From CAZTTG01 sp964615935 (lineage in GTDB: Bacteria > Planctomycetota > UBA1135 > GCA-002686595), in contig CAZTTG010000164.1 of assembly GCA_964615935.1 (NCBI GenBank), positions 1 to 5,881 of the forward strand: 5,881 bases of DNA, read 5' to 3'. This document shows positions 1 to 5,858 of this stretch, in pieces (position 1 is the first letter of the stretch; the number at the start of each line of letters is the position of its first letter). The notes under the pieces are model-generated. The model did no database searches, was not told where the DNA came from, and worked only from the letters and a program-made list of their open reading frames with translations. A program made the translations under genes and the position numbers.

Positions 1-1
1 G

Positions 2-67
2 CGGTACGCGAGGCTGGTGCGGTTGAACACGAGTGAGGATTACATCCGGGCATTGGCCAAGGGGTGA
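2..67 (+). CDS. 3' end of an unidentified gene (partial)
   Basis: Frame 2 is open from the window edge to a TGA at 65-67 and encodes the C-terminal 21 residues, RYARLVRLNTSEDYIRALAKG. The mix of charged and aliphatic residues is protein-like, and the other two plus frames stop earlier (35 and 24). The fragment is too short for me to name a family. It points toward the minus-strand RCC1 gene, so the two genes are convergent with a gap of about 120 bases. The minus strand is also open across this stretch, so the call is tentative. Confidence 0.4.
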   Translation, partial: RYARLVRLNTSEDYIRALAKG

Positions 68-111
68 TGCAGGCGCATGACCTGACGTGTCATCGCAAAT
101 CCCAGGACATC

Positions 112-165
112 CTTCAGCCTCAGCCTCAGCCTCAGCCACAGCTGCAGCTGCAGCTACAGCTTCAG
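112..165. repeat. CNNCAG hexanucleotide tandem repeat, nine units
   Basis: Nine contiguous hexamers fit CNNCAG: CTTCAG, CCTCAG three times, CCACAG, CTGCAG twice, CTACAG, CTTCAG. The outer units match each other and the centre is CTGCAG-rich, which makes the middle partly self-complementary. It lies in the convergent gap between the gene ending at 67 and the RCC1 gene ending at 188. Read on the plus strand it would give alternating Gln-Pro/Gln-Leu, but the surrounding frame has no other sign of coding. I see no other gene or clear terminator between 68 and 187. Confidence 0.85.
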
Positions 166-190
166 AAATGGATGACTTGCCGGGGGCTCA

Positions 191-964
191 CGGCGAATGC
201 CAGGTCGCGGTCCCGCCCCAGCACGCGATCGCCCCCAACTTGGTCAGACCGCAGCTGGAGTAGTCCCCGGCGGTGACCTGGACGAAATCCCCCGCAGGAG
301 CCTTTGCCTGACCGAAGTTGTTTTTCCCCCAGCACTTGACCTTTCCGGCAGTGGTGAGCGCGCAGGTGTGGCCCAGCCCGGTGCTCACCTGGGAAAACAT
401 GCCCTTGGGCGCGCTGGTCTGGCCGAAAGTGTTGTTTCCCCAGCAGCTGATCGCGCCTGCCTTGGTCAAGGCGCAGGATTGATCGCCGCCGGCGCTGACC
501 TGTGTGAAGGAGCCTGTGGGCGCCTTGGCCTGGCCGTCCTTTTTCCTTCCCCCGCCCTTGACCGATCCTCCCGTCGTGAGCGCTCAGGTGTGCCCGGCCC
601 CGGCGCTGACCTGGGAGAATGTCCCCGCCTGGGTCTGGCGCTGGCCTTCCGTATTGTCCCCCCAGCAGGTGACCTTGCTGGCCTTGGTCACGCCGCAGTT
701 ATGTGTCGCGCCGGCGCTGACCTGGCTAAAGGTCCCGGCTGGCGGTTTGGCCTGGCCGAACTGGTTCTTCCAGCTCCAACATTTCACCGCTCCGCTGCTG
801 GTCACCCCACAGATGTTCTCCTCGAGGATACCCACGCTGATCTGGATGAACTTGACCGAGGGGGCCGCGTAGTTGCCGCTGACCGGACCCCAGCACCTCA
901 CCGTCCCGCCGGTCACCAGGCCGCAGGCGTGTGAATGCCCCTTGCTGACCTGGATAAATTTCCC
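191..964 (-). repeat. Seven RCC1-type coding repeats, period about 111 bases
   Basis: Counting from the residue before the conserved Phe, the repeats start near 961, 853, 733, 622, 511, 400 and 289 and run leftward. The spacings are 108, 120, 111, 111, 111 and 111 bases, that is mostly 37 codons. Six of the seven have Cys-x9-Cys-Trp (for example CGLVTGGTVRCW in the first and CALTTAGKVKCW in the sixth). Repeat 2 is three residues longer, carrying GILEEN and CWSWKN. Repeat 4 has lost both cysteines and the Trp. The regular cysteine pairs suggest a disulfide in each blade and hence an extracytoplasmic protein (inference). Confidence 0.85.
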
Positions 965-980
965 TGCCGGCGCCGCGCGC

Positions 981-1002
981 GGGGGCGGGGGGGGGGGGGG
1001 GG
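981..1002. other. Long G run (G5-C-G16)
   Basis: Five Gs, one C and sixteen Gs in a row lie at the point where RCC1 similarity ends. On the minus strand they read as a seven-proline stretch. Such a run could be a real Pro linker, a G-quadruplex-forming element, or a sequencing or assembly artefact. Base composition also changes here, from moderate GC on the left to very high GC on the right. Confidence 0.9.
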
Positions 1003-1028
1003 CCCGCGCCTCGTTTCGGCCCTCCTTC

Positions 1029-1056
1029 TTGAGCCGGCTCCGGCCGCCGCGAAAAT
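1029..1056 (+). promoter_or_regulatory. Weak sigma-70-like promoter candidate for the VWA operon
   Basis: TTGAGC (1029-1034) and GAAAAT (1051-1056) are separated by 16 bases and resemble the TTGACA and TATAAT consensus. This is the only AT-rich patch in the gap between the G run and the first plus-strand gene. A start near 1063 would place the inverted repeat of 1058-1103 in the 5' leader. The match is imperfect and could be chance. Confidence 0.2.
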
Positions 1057-1057
1057 G

Positions 1058-1103
1058 CCGAAGGCCGCCGTGCGCATGCACGGGGGTCGGCCACGGCCTT
1101 CGG
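1058..1103. repeat. Perfect 10-base inverted repeat enclosing a second hairpin
   Basis: CCGAAGGCCG (1058-1067) is the exact reverse complement of CGGCCTTCGG (1094-1103). The 26-base interior holds a second hairpin, CCGTGC (1068-1073) and GCACGG (1078-1083) with a GCAT loop. On the minus strand the outer arm is followed by CATTTTC, which resembles a terminator of antisense transcription. On the plus strand no T run follows, and the element sits about 60 bases upstream of the first VWA-operon gene. It may be a leader structure, an operator or a terminator; the sequence alone does not decide. Confidence 0.6.
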
Positions 1104-1149
1104 GAGACGTCCCAAGGGTCCGGGCGGAATGCCCCGCCGAGCCCCTTCC

Positions 1150-1154
1150 GGAAG
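1150..1154 (+). promoter_or_regulatory. Ribosome binding site supporting the TTG start at 1162
   Basis: GGAAG lies 7 bases upstream of TTG 1162, near-ideal spacing. The upstream ATG at 1129 has its purine stretch directly abutting it, with only a weaker AAGGG (1114-1118) at a spacing of 10. This favours the TTG start. Confidence 0.4.
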
Positions 1155-1161
1155 CTCTGCC

Positions 1162-2997
1162 TTGTTCGCGAACCCCCTCGGCCTCCTCGCCCTGGCGGCG
1201 GTCCCCGCCGTCCTGGCGCTGCACCTCTTCCGCCGCCGCTTCCGGCCGCGGGCGATCAGCGCCCTCTTCCTGTGGCGGATGGACGAGCGGAGCCCCAGCG
1301 CCGGCCGGCGCCGCGAGCGCCTGCCCCGGAGCCCCTCCCTGTGGCTGGAGCTCGGCCTGGCCCTGCTCCTGGCCCTGACCTTCGCCGGGCCCCGGGGCTG
1401 CGGCGCGGGTCGGGCCGGGCACCTGGTCGCGGTCCTGGACTCCTCGGCCTCGATGTCCGCCCGGGTCGGGGGAAGCTCGGCCGCCGAGCGCGCCGCCGAC
1501 CTCGTCCGGGAGCGGATCCGGGCCCTCCCCCGCGGCGGGCGGGTCACCCTGGTGCGGACCGGCCCGCGCCCGGACCTCCTGGTCGGCCCGGCGGCCCTCC
1601 CGGGCGAGGCCCTGGCGGCGCTCGAGCGCTGGCGGCCCGGGGCCCGGCGGCACGACCCGGGCCCGGCGATCGCCCTGGCCGAGGAGCTGGCGGGCGAGGG
1701 CGCGCTCCTCCTCCTGACCGACCGCTTTCGGCCCGAGGACCACCCCCAGCGGATCGAGGTGGTCGCGGTCGGGCGGCCGGCCGACAACCTCGCCCTGACC
1801 CGCGCCTCGCGCACCCGGGTGCGGGATCCCGCCACGGGCGAGGCGCTCGATCGCGTGTTCCTGACCGCGGCGAGCTTCGCCGTCGGCTCCGCGCGGGCCG
1901 AGCTGCGCCTCACCGCCGGGGGCGAGCTCCTGGAGCGCCGCACCCTCGAGCTCGCCGCGGGGGAGCGCGTCCACATCCAGCTCGACCTGCCCCCGGACGC
2001 GCCCCCCGTGCTCGCCGAGCTCCCGCCCGACGCGCTCGAGCTGGACGGCCGCGCCTGGCTGGCTCCGAGCCCGCCGCGGACCCTGGCCCTGTGGGCCGAG
2101 CTCCCCGAGGACCTCGCCCGCTTCCTGGGCCTGGCCGAGCAGGCGGAGGGCGCCTCCGCGGTCGGGCGATGGCTGGACCTGGTCCCCGAGAGCATCGCGG
2201 CCGGGGGCGTCGAGCTCGCCCACCTGGTGATCTCGCAGGGCGTGGTGGGATCGGGCGCCACCTGGTGCCTGTCCCTGGAGGAGGGACGCGACCAGGGGCG
2301 CCGGGAGCTCATCGGTCCCTTCCTGGTCGAGAAGCGCCACCCCCTCCTGGAGGGCGTCACCCTGGAGGGGATCGTGTGGAGCGCCGACGCGGGCCTGCGC
2401 CTGCCGGACGCGCCGCTGGTCTCGGCCGGCAGCCAGCCGCTCCTCACCGAGCGGCGCGAGGGCGAGCGGGTGGTCCTGCGCATGAACGTCGATCCGCGGC
2501 GCTCCTCGCTGCAGCGCTCGCCGGACTGGCCCATCCTGCTCGCCAACCTGGCCGAGCTGCGGCGCGCCGAGCTGCCGGGGCCGGCGCGCACCAACCTCGC
2601 GGTGGGGGAGGCCTTCACCTTCCGCGGCGCGGGCGAGGGCCCCTTCGTCCTCGAGGCCGGGGACGGCTCGCAGGTCGAGGTGCGCGGCCGCGGCACGCTG
2701 GTCTTCGACGCGCCCGAGGACCCGGGCCTGTATGCGCTCAGCGCGGCCGGCCGGGAGCTCTGCCGGCTGGGGGTCCGCTTCGCGGACGCGGGCGAGTCCG
2801 ACCTCAAGGGCCTGCGCTCCGGGCGCCGGCCGGCGGTCGGCGAGCCGGCGGAGGTGCGGGCGGAGCTCGGCTGGATCGAGATGGTCCTGCTCTTCCTCGC
2901 CCTGGTCCTGCTCTCCGCGGACTGGCTGGCCCTGGCTCGCGGCCGCCGGCCGGATCCGGTCGCGGGTGCGAGCGCGGGAGGGGGCGTCCGAGCATGA
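1162..2997 (+). CDS. BatA-like N-terminus and VWA-like domain membrane protein
   Basis: A 611-residue protein from the chosen TTG (622 from ATG 1129). The N-terminus, FANPLGLLALAAVP then HLFRRRFRPR, is the typical BatA/aerotolerance-regulator N-terminal motif. That family usually starts one or two residues before the 'F-x-NP' motif, which supports TTG 1162. Membrane segments lie at about 5-23 and 60-76. A VWA-like domain follows, with the metal-site motif D93-S-S95-A-S97, D165 (in HDPGPAIAL) and D187 (in LLLTD). His164 occupies the place of the usual Ser/Thr, so the metal site may be weakened. Residues about 200-565 look like extracytoplasmic beta-rich domains. A third membrane segment (about 571-592, WIEMVLLFLALVLL) and a short basic tail end it. 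Homologues usually sit beside VWA, DUF58 and MoxR ATPase genes and are thought to form envelope complexes, but the exact function is unknown. It is translationally coupled to the next gene. Family assignment is confident; role is inferred. Confidence 0.88.
   Translation: MFANPLGLLALAAVPAVLALHLFRRRFRPRAISALFLWRMDERSPSAGRRRERLPRSPSLWLELGLALLLALTFAGPRGCGAGRAGHLVAVLDSSASMSARVGGSSAAERAADLVRERIRALPRGGRVTLVRTGPRPDLLVGPAALPGEALAALERWRPGARRHDPGPAIALAEELAGEGALLLLTDRFRPEDHPQRIEVVAVGRPADNLALTRASRTRVRDPATGEALDRVFLTAASFAVGSARAELRLTAGGELLERRTLELAAGERVHIQLDLPPDAPPVLAELPPDALELDGRAWLAPSPPRTLALWAELPEDLARFLGLAEQAEGASAVGRWLDLVPESIAAGGVELAHLVISQGVVGSGATWCLSLEEGRDQGRRELIGPFLVEKRHPLLEGVTLEGIVWSADAGLRLPDAPLVSAGSQPLLTERREGERVVLRMNVDPRRSSLQRSPDWPILLANLAELRRAELPGPARTNLAVGEAFTFRGAGEGPFVLEAGDGSQVEVRGRGTLVFDAPEDPGLYALSAAGRELCRLGVRFADAGESDLKGLRSGRRPAVGEPAEVRAELGWIEMVLLFLALVLLSADWLALARGRRPDPVAGASAGGGVRA
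2977..2984 (+). promoter_or_regulatory. Ribosome binding site of the second VWA gene
   Basis: GGAGGGGG lies inside the end of the upstream gene, 9 bases before ATG 2994. Together with the ATGA overlap (ATG 2994-2996, stop TGA 2995-2997) it indicates coupled translation and fixes the start. Confidence 0.6.
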
Positions 2998-5858
2998 GCT
3001 TCCTGCACCCCGAGCTGCTGCTGCTCCTCCTGCCCGCCCTGTGGGTGTGGTGGCGGGCGCGCGACCCGCGGACGATCACCCAGCTCGTGCGCCTGCTGGT
3101 CCTGGTCCTCGCGGCCCTGGCCCTGGCCGGGCCCTATCTCTCCCGCCCGGTCGCGGGCCGCGACCTGGTGGTGGTGGTGGATCGCTCGCGCTCGATGCGT
3201 CCGGACGCGACGCAGACCGCGATGGAGCTCGTCCGGCTGGCGGAGGACGAGCGCCGCGCCGGCGATCGGGTGGGGGTGGTGGCGGTCGGCGCCCGGGTCG
3301 CGGTCGAGCGATTGCCGGCCGCGCAGGGGCGCTTCACCGGCTTCGAGAAGGAGGTCCTTCCAGACGGCAGCGACCTCGGCGGAGCCCTCGAGTCCGCCCT
3401 CTCCCTGATCGAGGAGCGGCGCTCGGGGGGGATCCTCCTGATCTCCGACGGCGAGGGCAACGGCGCCGATCCCCTGCCCGCGGCGCGGCGGGCCTTCGCG
3501 CGGGGGGTCCGCATCGACACCCTGACCCTGAACCTTTCGGGTCGCGGCGATCTGTCGGTGGAGCGGCTCGACCTGCCCGAGACCGCGGCCGTGGGCGAGC
3601 CCTTCCAGTTCAGCACCTGGGTGCGCTCCGATCGGCGGGTCGAGTCGGAGTTCTCCCTCGAGCGCGCCGGGCGGATCCTCAGCTCGGGTCGGCGGGTGTT
3701 CGAGGCCGGGCTGAACCGGCTGGTGTTCCGCGACGCGATCGAGCACGCCGGGGTGGCGGACTACCGGGTGCGCCTCGGCGGAGGCGAGGGGGACCGCCGG
3801 CCGGAGAACAACGTCGGTCTGGGCGCCCTGCGGGTGGAGGGCGCGCGAGCGGTGCTGGTCCTCAACGACGACGGGGCGGAGGACACCCTGGTGCGGGCGC
3901 TGCGGCGCGCGGGCATCCCGGCGGTGGTGAACGCGCCCGAGGCGGCTCCCCTCGATCGGCTGGGCCTGTCGGCCTTCCGGGCGGTGGTCCTCGAGAACGT
4001 CGCCGCGGAGCGTGTGGCCCGCGGGATGGTGGCCCTGCGCGACATGGTGACCGAGTCGGGGGGGGGCCTGCTCATGAGCGGTGGGCGCGCCAGCTTCGGC
4101 ATCGGCGGCTATCACCTCTCGGGGATCGACCGCATCCTGCCGGTCTCGATGGAGATGAGGCAGGAGAGCCGCAAGCAGGGGATCGCGGTGGTCGTGGCCC
4201 TGGACCGCTCGGGCTCCATGAGCGTGGGAGTGGCGGGGGGCGGCACCAAGATGGACCTCGCCAACCTGGGCGCCTCGGCGGTCATCGAGCTCCTCTCGCA
4301 GATCGATTCGGTGGGGGTGGTGGCGGTGGACTCGGCCGCCCACGTGATCCAGGAGCTGACCCCGGTGGTGGACGCGCAGGCCATGGTGGGTCGCGTGCGC
4401 CGCATCCGGTCGGAGGGCGGGGGCATCTTCGTCCGCACCGCCCTGGCCAAGGCCGGCGAGCTCCTGGACCGCGCCGAGCAGCAGACGCGCCACGTGATCC
4501 TCTTCGCGGACGCGGCCGACTCCGAGGAGCAGGAGGGCGTGCCGGAGCTGCTGGAGCGCTTCGAGCGCGCGGGCATCACGGTCTCGGTCATCGCCCTGGG
4601 AACGCCGGGGGACCAGGACGCGGCCTTCCTCGAGGAGGTCGCGCACCGGGGCCGCGGCGAGGTGTACTTCACCAGCGATCCGACGGAGCTGCCGCGGCTC
4701 TTCGCGCAGGACACCATGGTGGTGGCCCGCTCGACCTTCGTCACCGAGCCCACGGCCGCGCGGGTCCTGCCCGACCTCTTCGGCCTGGGCGAGCTGGCGG
4801 CCGAGGCCTTCCCGCAGATCGCCGGCTACAACCTGAGCTGGCTGCGGCCGGGGGCGGTCTGCGGGGTGGTGGCGACCGACGAGTACCGCACGCCGCTCTT
4901 CGCCTTCTCCTACCAGGGCATCGGCCGCACCGCCGCCTTTGCCGGGCAGATCGGAGGCGAGCACGGCGGGGAGGTGGTCGCCTGGGAGGGTTTCGCGCCC
5001 TTCTTCGTCACGGCGGTGCGGTGGCTCCTCGGTCAGGAGGAGCCGCGGGAGCTCTTCGCCACCGTCCGGCGGGAGGGCATGCAGGCGGTGATCTCGGTGG
5101 AGGCCGATCCGGAGGCGGAGGGCGCCCCCGTCGGCGGGCTCGAGGCGCGCATGCTGGCCCCGGGCGGGGGCGTCGACGAGCTGGTGCTCGAGCGGGTCGC
5201 CGAGCACCGCTGGGAGGGGCGCTGGCCGCTGGTGCAGGAGGGGATCGCGCTGGGGACGGTGCGGCTGGCCGACGGTCGCTTCCTGAGCTTGCCTCCCATC
5301 GCCCTGCCGTACTCGCCCGAGTTCGAGCGCAGCCCCGATCCCCATCGCGGGGAGCGGACGATGAGGGAGATCGCCGAGCTCTCGGGCGGCGAGCCCCTGG
5401 CGGTGGCGGGGGGGCTGTTTCGCGGCGAGCGCCAGAGCCGGGCGTGGCGGCCGATCTCGCGGGAGCTGGCGCTGGCGGCCCTCCTGTTGTTGTTGCTGGA
5501 GATCGCGGGGCGAAGGCTGCTCCTGTGGGAGCTGCTGCGCGTGGCGCCGGCCGTCCGACGCGTGCGCGCGGCGGCCCGCAGGGTATCGGTGCGGAGGGTC
5601 GCGCCGGTGACGGCTGATGCTCCGGTCTCCCATGGTGAGCCCATCGTTCCCGCGGCCCGGGAGCCGGGGGGGGGGAGGGAGCGTCGGCACCGCCTTCCTC
5701 GGGGCGGTCGATGGCCGATGCACTGCGTCGGGCTCGCCGGTCGGCGGATCGCAAGCTGGGGCGGTGAGGGGGGTCTTGGTTGGAGGCCGGGGGGATCGCT
5801 GCCCCCACGGACGTTTTCTCTGGGGGTGAGGCGGGGGCCGGAGCAACGGCAGACGTGA
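2994..5858 (+). CDS. Large membrane protein with two VWA domains and a split glutamine-amidotransferase-like domain; probable frameshift near the end
   Basis: 954 residues as sequenced. Membrane segments lie at about 4-20 and 31-48 in a Bat-like N-terminus (MSFLHPELLLLL). VWA domain 1 has a complete metal site: D63-R-S65-R-S67, S126-D127 (GSDLGGAL) and D152 (LISDG). Residues about 287-385 resemble the first half of a class I glutamine-amidotransferase-like fold (LVLNDDG, then GGGLLMSGGRASFGIGGY) without a catalytic Cys. VWA domain 2 (about 398-565) follows, with D404-S406-S408, T482 and D506 (FADAAD). The amidotransferase-like fold resumes at about 611-677 (GYNLSWLRPGA to RWLLGQEEP). A C-terminal membrane segment spans about 825-846. 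The VWA domains probably face the periplasm. Role unknown; likely a partner of the BatA-like protein made just upstream. The tail after residue 891 looks unlike protein in this frame. One extra G in the G10 run at 5666-5675 would give SMADALRRARRSADRKLGR and a stop at 5765-5767, a 924-residue protein, so the true 3' end is probably 5767. Confidence 0.9.
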   Translation: MSFLHPELLLLLLPALWVWWRARDPRTITQLVRLLVLVLAALALAGPYLSRPVAGRDLVVVVDRSRSMRPDATQTAMELVRLAEDERRAGDRVGVVAVGARVAVERLPAAQGRFTGFEKEVLPDGSDLGGALESALSLIEERRSGGILLISDGEGNGADPLPAARRAFARGVRIDTLTLNLSGRGDLSVERLDLPETAAVGEPFQFSTWVRSDRRVESEFSLERAGRILSSGRRVFEAGLNRLVFRDAIEHAGVADYRVRLGGGEGDRRPENNVGLGALRVEGARAVLVLNDDGAEDTLVRALRRAGIPAVVNAPEAAPLDRLGLSAFRAVVLENVAAERVARGMVALRDMVTESGGGLLMSGGRASFGIGGYHLSGIDRILPVSMEMRQESRKQGIAVVVALDRSGSMSVGVAGGGTKMDLANLGASAVIELLSQIDSVGVVAVDSAAHVIQELTPVVDAQAMVGRVRRIRSEGGGIFVRTALAKAGELLDRAEQQTRHVILFADAADSEEQEGVPELLERFERAGITVSVIALGTPGDQDAAFLEEVAHRGRGEVYFTSDPTELPRLFAQDTMVVARSTFVTEPTAARVLPDLFGLGELAAEAFPQIAGYNLSWLRPGAVCGVVATDEYRTPLFAFSYQGIGRTAAFAGQIGGEHGGEVVAWEGFAPFFVTAVRWLLGQEEPRELFATVRREGMQAVISVEADPEAEGAPVGGLEARMLAPGGGVDELVLERVAEHRWEGRWPLVQEGIALGTVRLADGRFLSLPPIALPYSPEFERSPDPHRGERTMREIAELSGGEPLAVAGGLFRGERQSRAWRPISRELALAALLLLLLEIAGRRLLLWELLRVAPAVRRVRAAARRVSVRRVAPVTADAPVSHGEPIVPAAREPGGGRERRHRLPRGGRWPMHCVGLAGRRIASWGGEGGLGWRPGGSLPPRTFSLGVRRGPEQRQT
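5787..5817 (+). terminator. Candidate intrinsic terminator of the VWA operon
   Basis: CCG plus GGGGG (5787-5794) pairs with CCCCC (5802-5806) and CGG (5808-5810), leaving a single bulged A at 5807 and a 7-base loop. ACG and then TTTT (5814-5817) follow. The hairpin begins 20 bases after the stop (5765-5767) of the frameshift-corrected second VWA gene, as expected for an operon end. In the uncorrected frame it would lie inside the gene. Confidence 0.5.

Larger units (their letters stand above)
188..1081 (-). pseudogene. RCC1-repeat beta-propeller protein, broken by an in-frame TGA and without a clear start
   Basis: Minus-strand translation in one frame gives seven RCC1-like repeats (about 964 down to 191) of the form GxFxQVSAGxxHxCGLTxxGxVxCWGxNxxGQxxAP. 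Seven is the blade number of a full RCC1 propeller. Bacterial proteins with cysteine-containing RCC1 repeats are generally predicted to be exported and are of unknown function. The frame ends at a TGA (188-190) after CWGGTATWHSP. An in-frame TGA (584-586) replaces the first conserved Cys of repeat 4, while the frame is the same on both sides, so this is a substitution and not an indel. The 5' boundary is uncertain. A GTG at 1079-1081 is the first in-frame start, but the residues it adds are basic, then poly-proline encoded by a G16 run, with no signal peptide or lipobox. The RCC1 similarity itself stops near 964. It may be a decayed gene, a truncated one, or an intact one with sequence errors. 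Confidence 0.7.

Noticed and set aside
77..93. ATGAC-7-GTCAT hairpin as a terminator for the gene ending at 67
   Set aside because: The 5-base stem is weak and no T run follows, so it is close to chance expectation.
64..276. A 70-residue plus-strand frame with a Gln-Pro/Gln-Leu tract
   Set aside because: The tract is the translated hexamer repeat. The rest is Arg/Ser-rich shadow, part of it opposite the RCC1 gene.
584..586. TGA at a cysteine position read as selenocysteine or as a reassigned codon
   Set aside because: No convincing SECIS-like hairpin follows on the minus strand, the paired Cys and Trp of the same repeat are lost too, and the neighbouring genes use TGA as a stop.
577..586. 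Perfect palindrome TGAGCGCTCA
   Set aside because: It arose from one base change relative to the matching stretch in repeat 6, lies within coding sequence, and has no second copy in the window.
197..934. A 245-residue plus-strand open frame opposite the RCC1 gene
   Set aside because: It only mirrors the 111-base repeat periodicity of the minus-strand RCC1 repeats and has no family features of its own.
913..2340. A 475-residue minus-strand open frame, with MRTAAFGIFAAAGAG near 1076 as a possible signal peptide for the RCC1 gene
   Set aside because: The body is antisense shadow. The short hydrophobic stretch is weak, is in a different frame from the RCC1 repeats, and is followed by arginines without a cleavage site.
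2732..5617. A 961-residue plus-strand open frame overlapping the second VWA gene
   Set aside because: It reads as Gly/Ala/Arg/Pro repeats with no domain signal and is a +1 shadow of the real frame.
5617..5829. A 70-residue plus-strand frame near the right end
   Set aside because: It overlaps the VWA gene's end, crosses the G10 run and the terminator, and its Gly/Arg-rich sequence has no recognisable feature.
726..5846. A 1706-residue open frame on the minus strand across both VWA genes
   Set aside because: Its translation is low-complexity Arg/Pro/Gly/His-rich sequence, typical of the antisense shadow of very GC-rich genes. The opposite strand has clear domains and coupled starts.
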